From: DASWHK01 sp036398215
GTDB lineage: Bacteria; Acidobacteriota; UBA890
Direction of reading: 5' to 3'
Length of the DNA: 13,734 nt
Assembly (NCBI GenBank): GCA_036398215.1
Contig: DASWHK010000111.1
Span: 1-13,734 of the forward strand
Position 1 is the stretch's first letter. Every line of letters begins with the position of its first letter. Shown here piece after piece: positions 12,662-13,734 of this stretch. A model generated the notes under the pieces. That model was given only the letters and a program-made list of their open reading frames with translations, was not told where the DNA came from and ran no database searches. Made by a program: the position numbers and the translations under genes.

Positions 12662-13240
12662 TTACTGATCGCGGCGGATACCGCCGCCCATCGGCCCGGC
12701 CAGGTTCGGCATCATCTTCAGGGTCTGCATGATCCGGTAGGTGGTCGGGTTCATGCCCCAAAGCCGCTCGCCCGGCTCGATGTCCTCGAACCACATCAGC
12801 GGCGCCAGCTCCTCGGCGCGGCGTCGTGGCTGTCCGTCGTCGCCGACGGCGGCGAGGAAACGTTGGGCCTCCGCAACGCGGTTGCGCCATGGCGTGGTCC
12901 AGGCACCGAACTCCTCGGCGCTGCCAGAGACGTAGTAGACGTTACGCAGCACCCACCCCTGCGCCACCGGCGAGACCTCGACGTGGACGAGCGTGCCGCC
13001 CGGCAGGCCCACCAGGACGCTCGCTCCCGCCTCGTTGGGCACGATGGTGCGAATCTCGGCGGTCTCGTAGGCGAGGTCCATGTCCCGCATCACCACGTAG
13101 ACGTCCTCGATGGTCGGCTCGGGGGCGACGGCGGCGGGGCTCGATGCCTCGGCGCCGCCCTGGAACGGCTCCGCCGGAACGCCCGGGGCGAGTGCCAGCA
13201 AGAGGATCGAAACAATCGGAATGCGCCGCAAGAAGTTCAC
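12662..13240 (-). CDS. Secreted protein of unknown function
   Basis: The 192-residue product starts at GTG 13240 with a signal peptide (NFLRRIPIVSILLLALAPGVPA, cleavage near residue 23). A short Ala/Pro linker precedes a mixed domain (EDVYVVMRDMDLAYETAEIR, LVHVEVSPVAQGWVLRNVYY). The C-terminal part is helical, with Trp and Met residues (APLMWFEDIEPGERLWGMNP, MQTLKMMPNLAGPMGGGIRR). I do not recognise it. No strong Shine-Dalgarno precedes the GTG. It is the first gene after a 186-nt gap and lies 16 nt upstream of the duplicated secreted protein; the pair may act together in the periplasm. Confidence 0.72.
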   Translation of the reverse strand: MNFLRRIPIVSILLLALAPGVPAEPFQGGAEASSPAAVAPEPTIEDVYVVMRDMDLAYETAEIRTIVPNEAGASVLVGLPGGTLVHVEVSPVAQGWVLRNVYYVSGSAEEFGAWTTPWRNRVAEAQRFLAAVGDDGQPRRRAEELAPLMWFEDIEPGERLWGMNPTTYRIMQTLKMMPNLAGPMGGGIRRDQ

Positions 13241-13333
13241 GTTTTCAGGCTATCACATCGCCGCGCCCGGGTGCTCGCCGGGATGCTTCCTACGAGTTAG
13301 CGCCGCGCCCGCGACAGAACGGCGACGAGAAAT

Positions 13334-13418
13334 GCGGGCCGGGACACCGCCGGCGCCGGCTGCTGCTCCACGGACAGCGTCATGCCGACGAGGGGGACGG
13401 ATGCCGCCGCCGGCCCGC
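13334..13418. repeat. Long-range 9-bp inverted repeat in the gap after the DUF59 gene
   Basis: GCGGGCCGG (13334-13342) and CCGGCCCGC (13410-13418) are perfect complements enclosing 67 nt that itself holds GCCGGC-rich dyads. It lies just downstream of the DUF59 stop on the minus strand (13427). It could be a Rho-independent-like structure without a T tract, an RNA element, or chance in very GC-rich DNA. The rest of 13241-13426 shows nothing recognisable. Confidence 0.4.
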
Positions 13419-13426
13419 AACACCGG

Positions 13427-13734
13427 TCATTCCCAGATCCCGAGCATCATCTTGACGTCCTCGGAGGCCATCGTCCGCGGGTCCCACGGGGGGCTCCAGA
13501 TCAGCTGGATGTCGACGTTGTCGACCTCCGGCAGATCCAGGCACTTGCCGTGGACCGCGGCCATGATCTGCGGGCCGACCGGGCAGGCCGGGGAGGTCAG
13601 GGTCATCTTGATGTTGACCTGCTTGGACTCCTCGTCGAGCTCGACGTCGTAAACCAGCCCCAGCTCGACGATCGAGATGTTGATCTCGGGGTCGCTCACG
13701 GGCCGGATGGCCTCGATCACCTCTTCTTTTGTGG
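13427..13734 (-). CDS. MIP18/DUF59 (SufT/PaaD-like) Fe-S assembly factor, N-terminus cut by window edge
   Basis: The visible 102 residues begin TKEEVIEAIRPVSDPE, typical of the first helix of this family, so the gene continues past the right edge; GTG 13720 is only an internal Val. SDPEINISIVELGLVYDV, MTLTSPACPVGPQ with the conserved Cys, and IWSPPWDPRTMASEDVKMML are the family signatures. DUF59 proteins help assemble or deliver Fe-S clusters (SufT, human CIAO2) or act in phenylacetate ring epoxidation (PaaD). No other suf or paa gene is visible. A general Fe-S maturation role fits the molybdenum-hydroxylase maturation genes downstream, whose targets carry 2Fe-2S clusters. Confidence 0.92.
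   Translation of the reverse strand, partial: TKEEVIEAIRPVSDPEINISIVELGLVYDVELDEESKQVNIKMTLTSPACPVGPQIMAAVHGKCLDLPEVDNVDIQLIWSPPWDPRTMASEDVKMMLGIWE

Overview
The window is very GC-rich chromosomal DNA with strong G/C preference at third codon positions. Genes are tightly packed in short operons, often with GTG or TTG starts. Gene content is what one would expect of a free-living, high-GC Gram-negative-type bacterium: divergent membrane glycosyltransferases, a Tat-exported enzyme, a CoxG/XdhC/MocA maturation set, a DUF3467 protein and secreted proteins with W..WW motifs. Acidobacteriota (Thermoanaerobaculia-like) is my best guess, Myxococcota-like lineages are possible, and nothing here settles it. 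I see no phage, transposase or CRISPR genes.

Layout. (1) 1-3450, minus strand: a putative 31-residue peptide gene, a GT39/ArnT-like membrane glycosyltransferase and a glutamine-dependent asparagine synthase that runs off the left edge, spaced 2 and 7 nt apart. (2) 3451-3750: an AT-richer divergent control region with candidate promoters both ways and two leader stem-loops. (3) 3751-5418, plus strand: an HpnB/CruC-like family 2 glycosyltransferase and a small single-pass envelope protein. (4) 5482-5855: a tRNA-Val(CAC) gene on the minus strand, followed in its 3' trailer by four ~70-bp repeats, each carrying a copy of the 3' end of that tRNA. (5) 6010-7143, minus: a SEC-C-type cysteine-motif protein with a 24-residue internal tandem repeat. 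(6) 7144-7539: a divergent intergenic region with degenerate 27-bp G-rich repeats. (7) 7540-9314, plus: a DUF3467 protein and a Tat-exported, divergent alanine racemase homologue. (8) 9453-13734, minus: a run starting with a MIP18/DUF59 (SufT-like) protein cut by the right edge, then two secreted proteins of unknown function, XdhC/CoxI, a putative 45-residue protein, MocA and CoxG.

How the genes fit together. The left half looks like cell-envelope glycan or lipid modification: two polytopic or membrane-bound glycosyltransferases transcribed divergently from one control region, with a glutamine amidotransferase that could amidate a sugar, acid or peptide. The right half looks like maturation and quality control of a molybdenum hydroxylase (XdhC, MocA, CoxG), although no hydroxylase subunit lies in the window. 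A SufT-like Fe-S assembly factor nearby fits the Fe-S clusters of such enzymes.

The least expected items are two unlisted small genes whose starts and stops interlock with their neighbours (3355-3450 and 10488-10625), the tRNA-3'-end repeat array, which resembles in layout the rtT repeats of the E. coli tyrT operon, and the exported alanine racemase homologue that has lost several cofactor-pocket residues.
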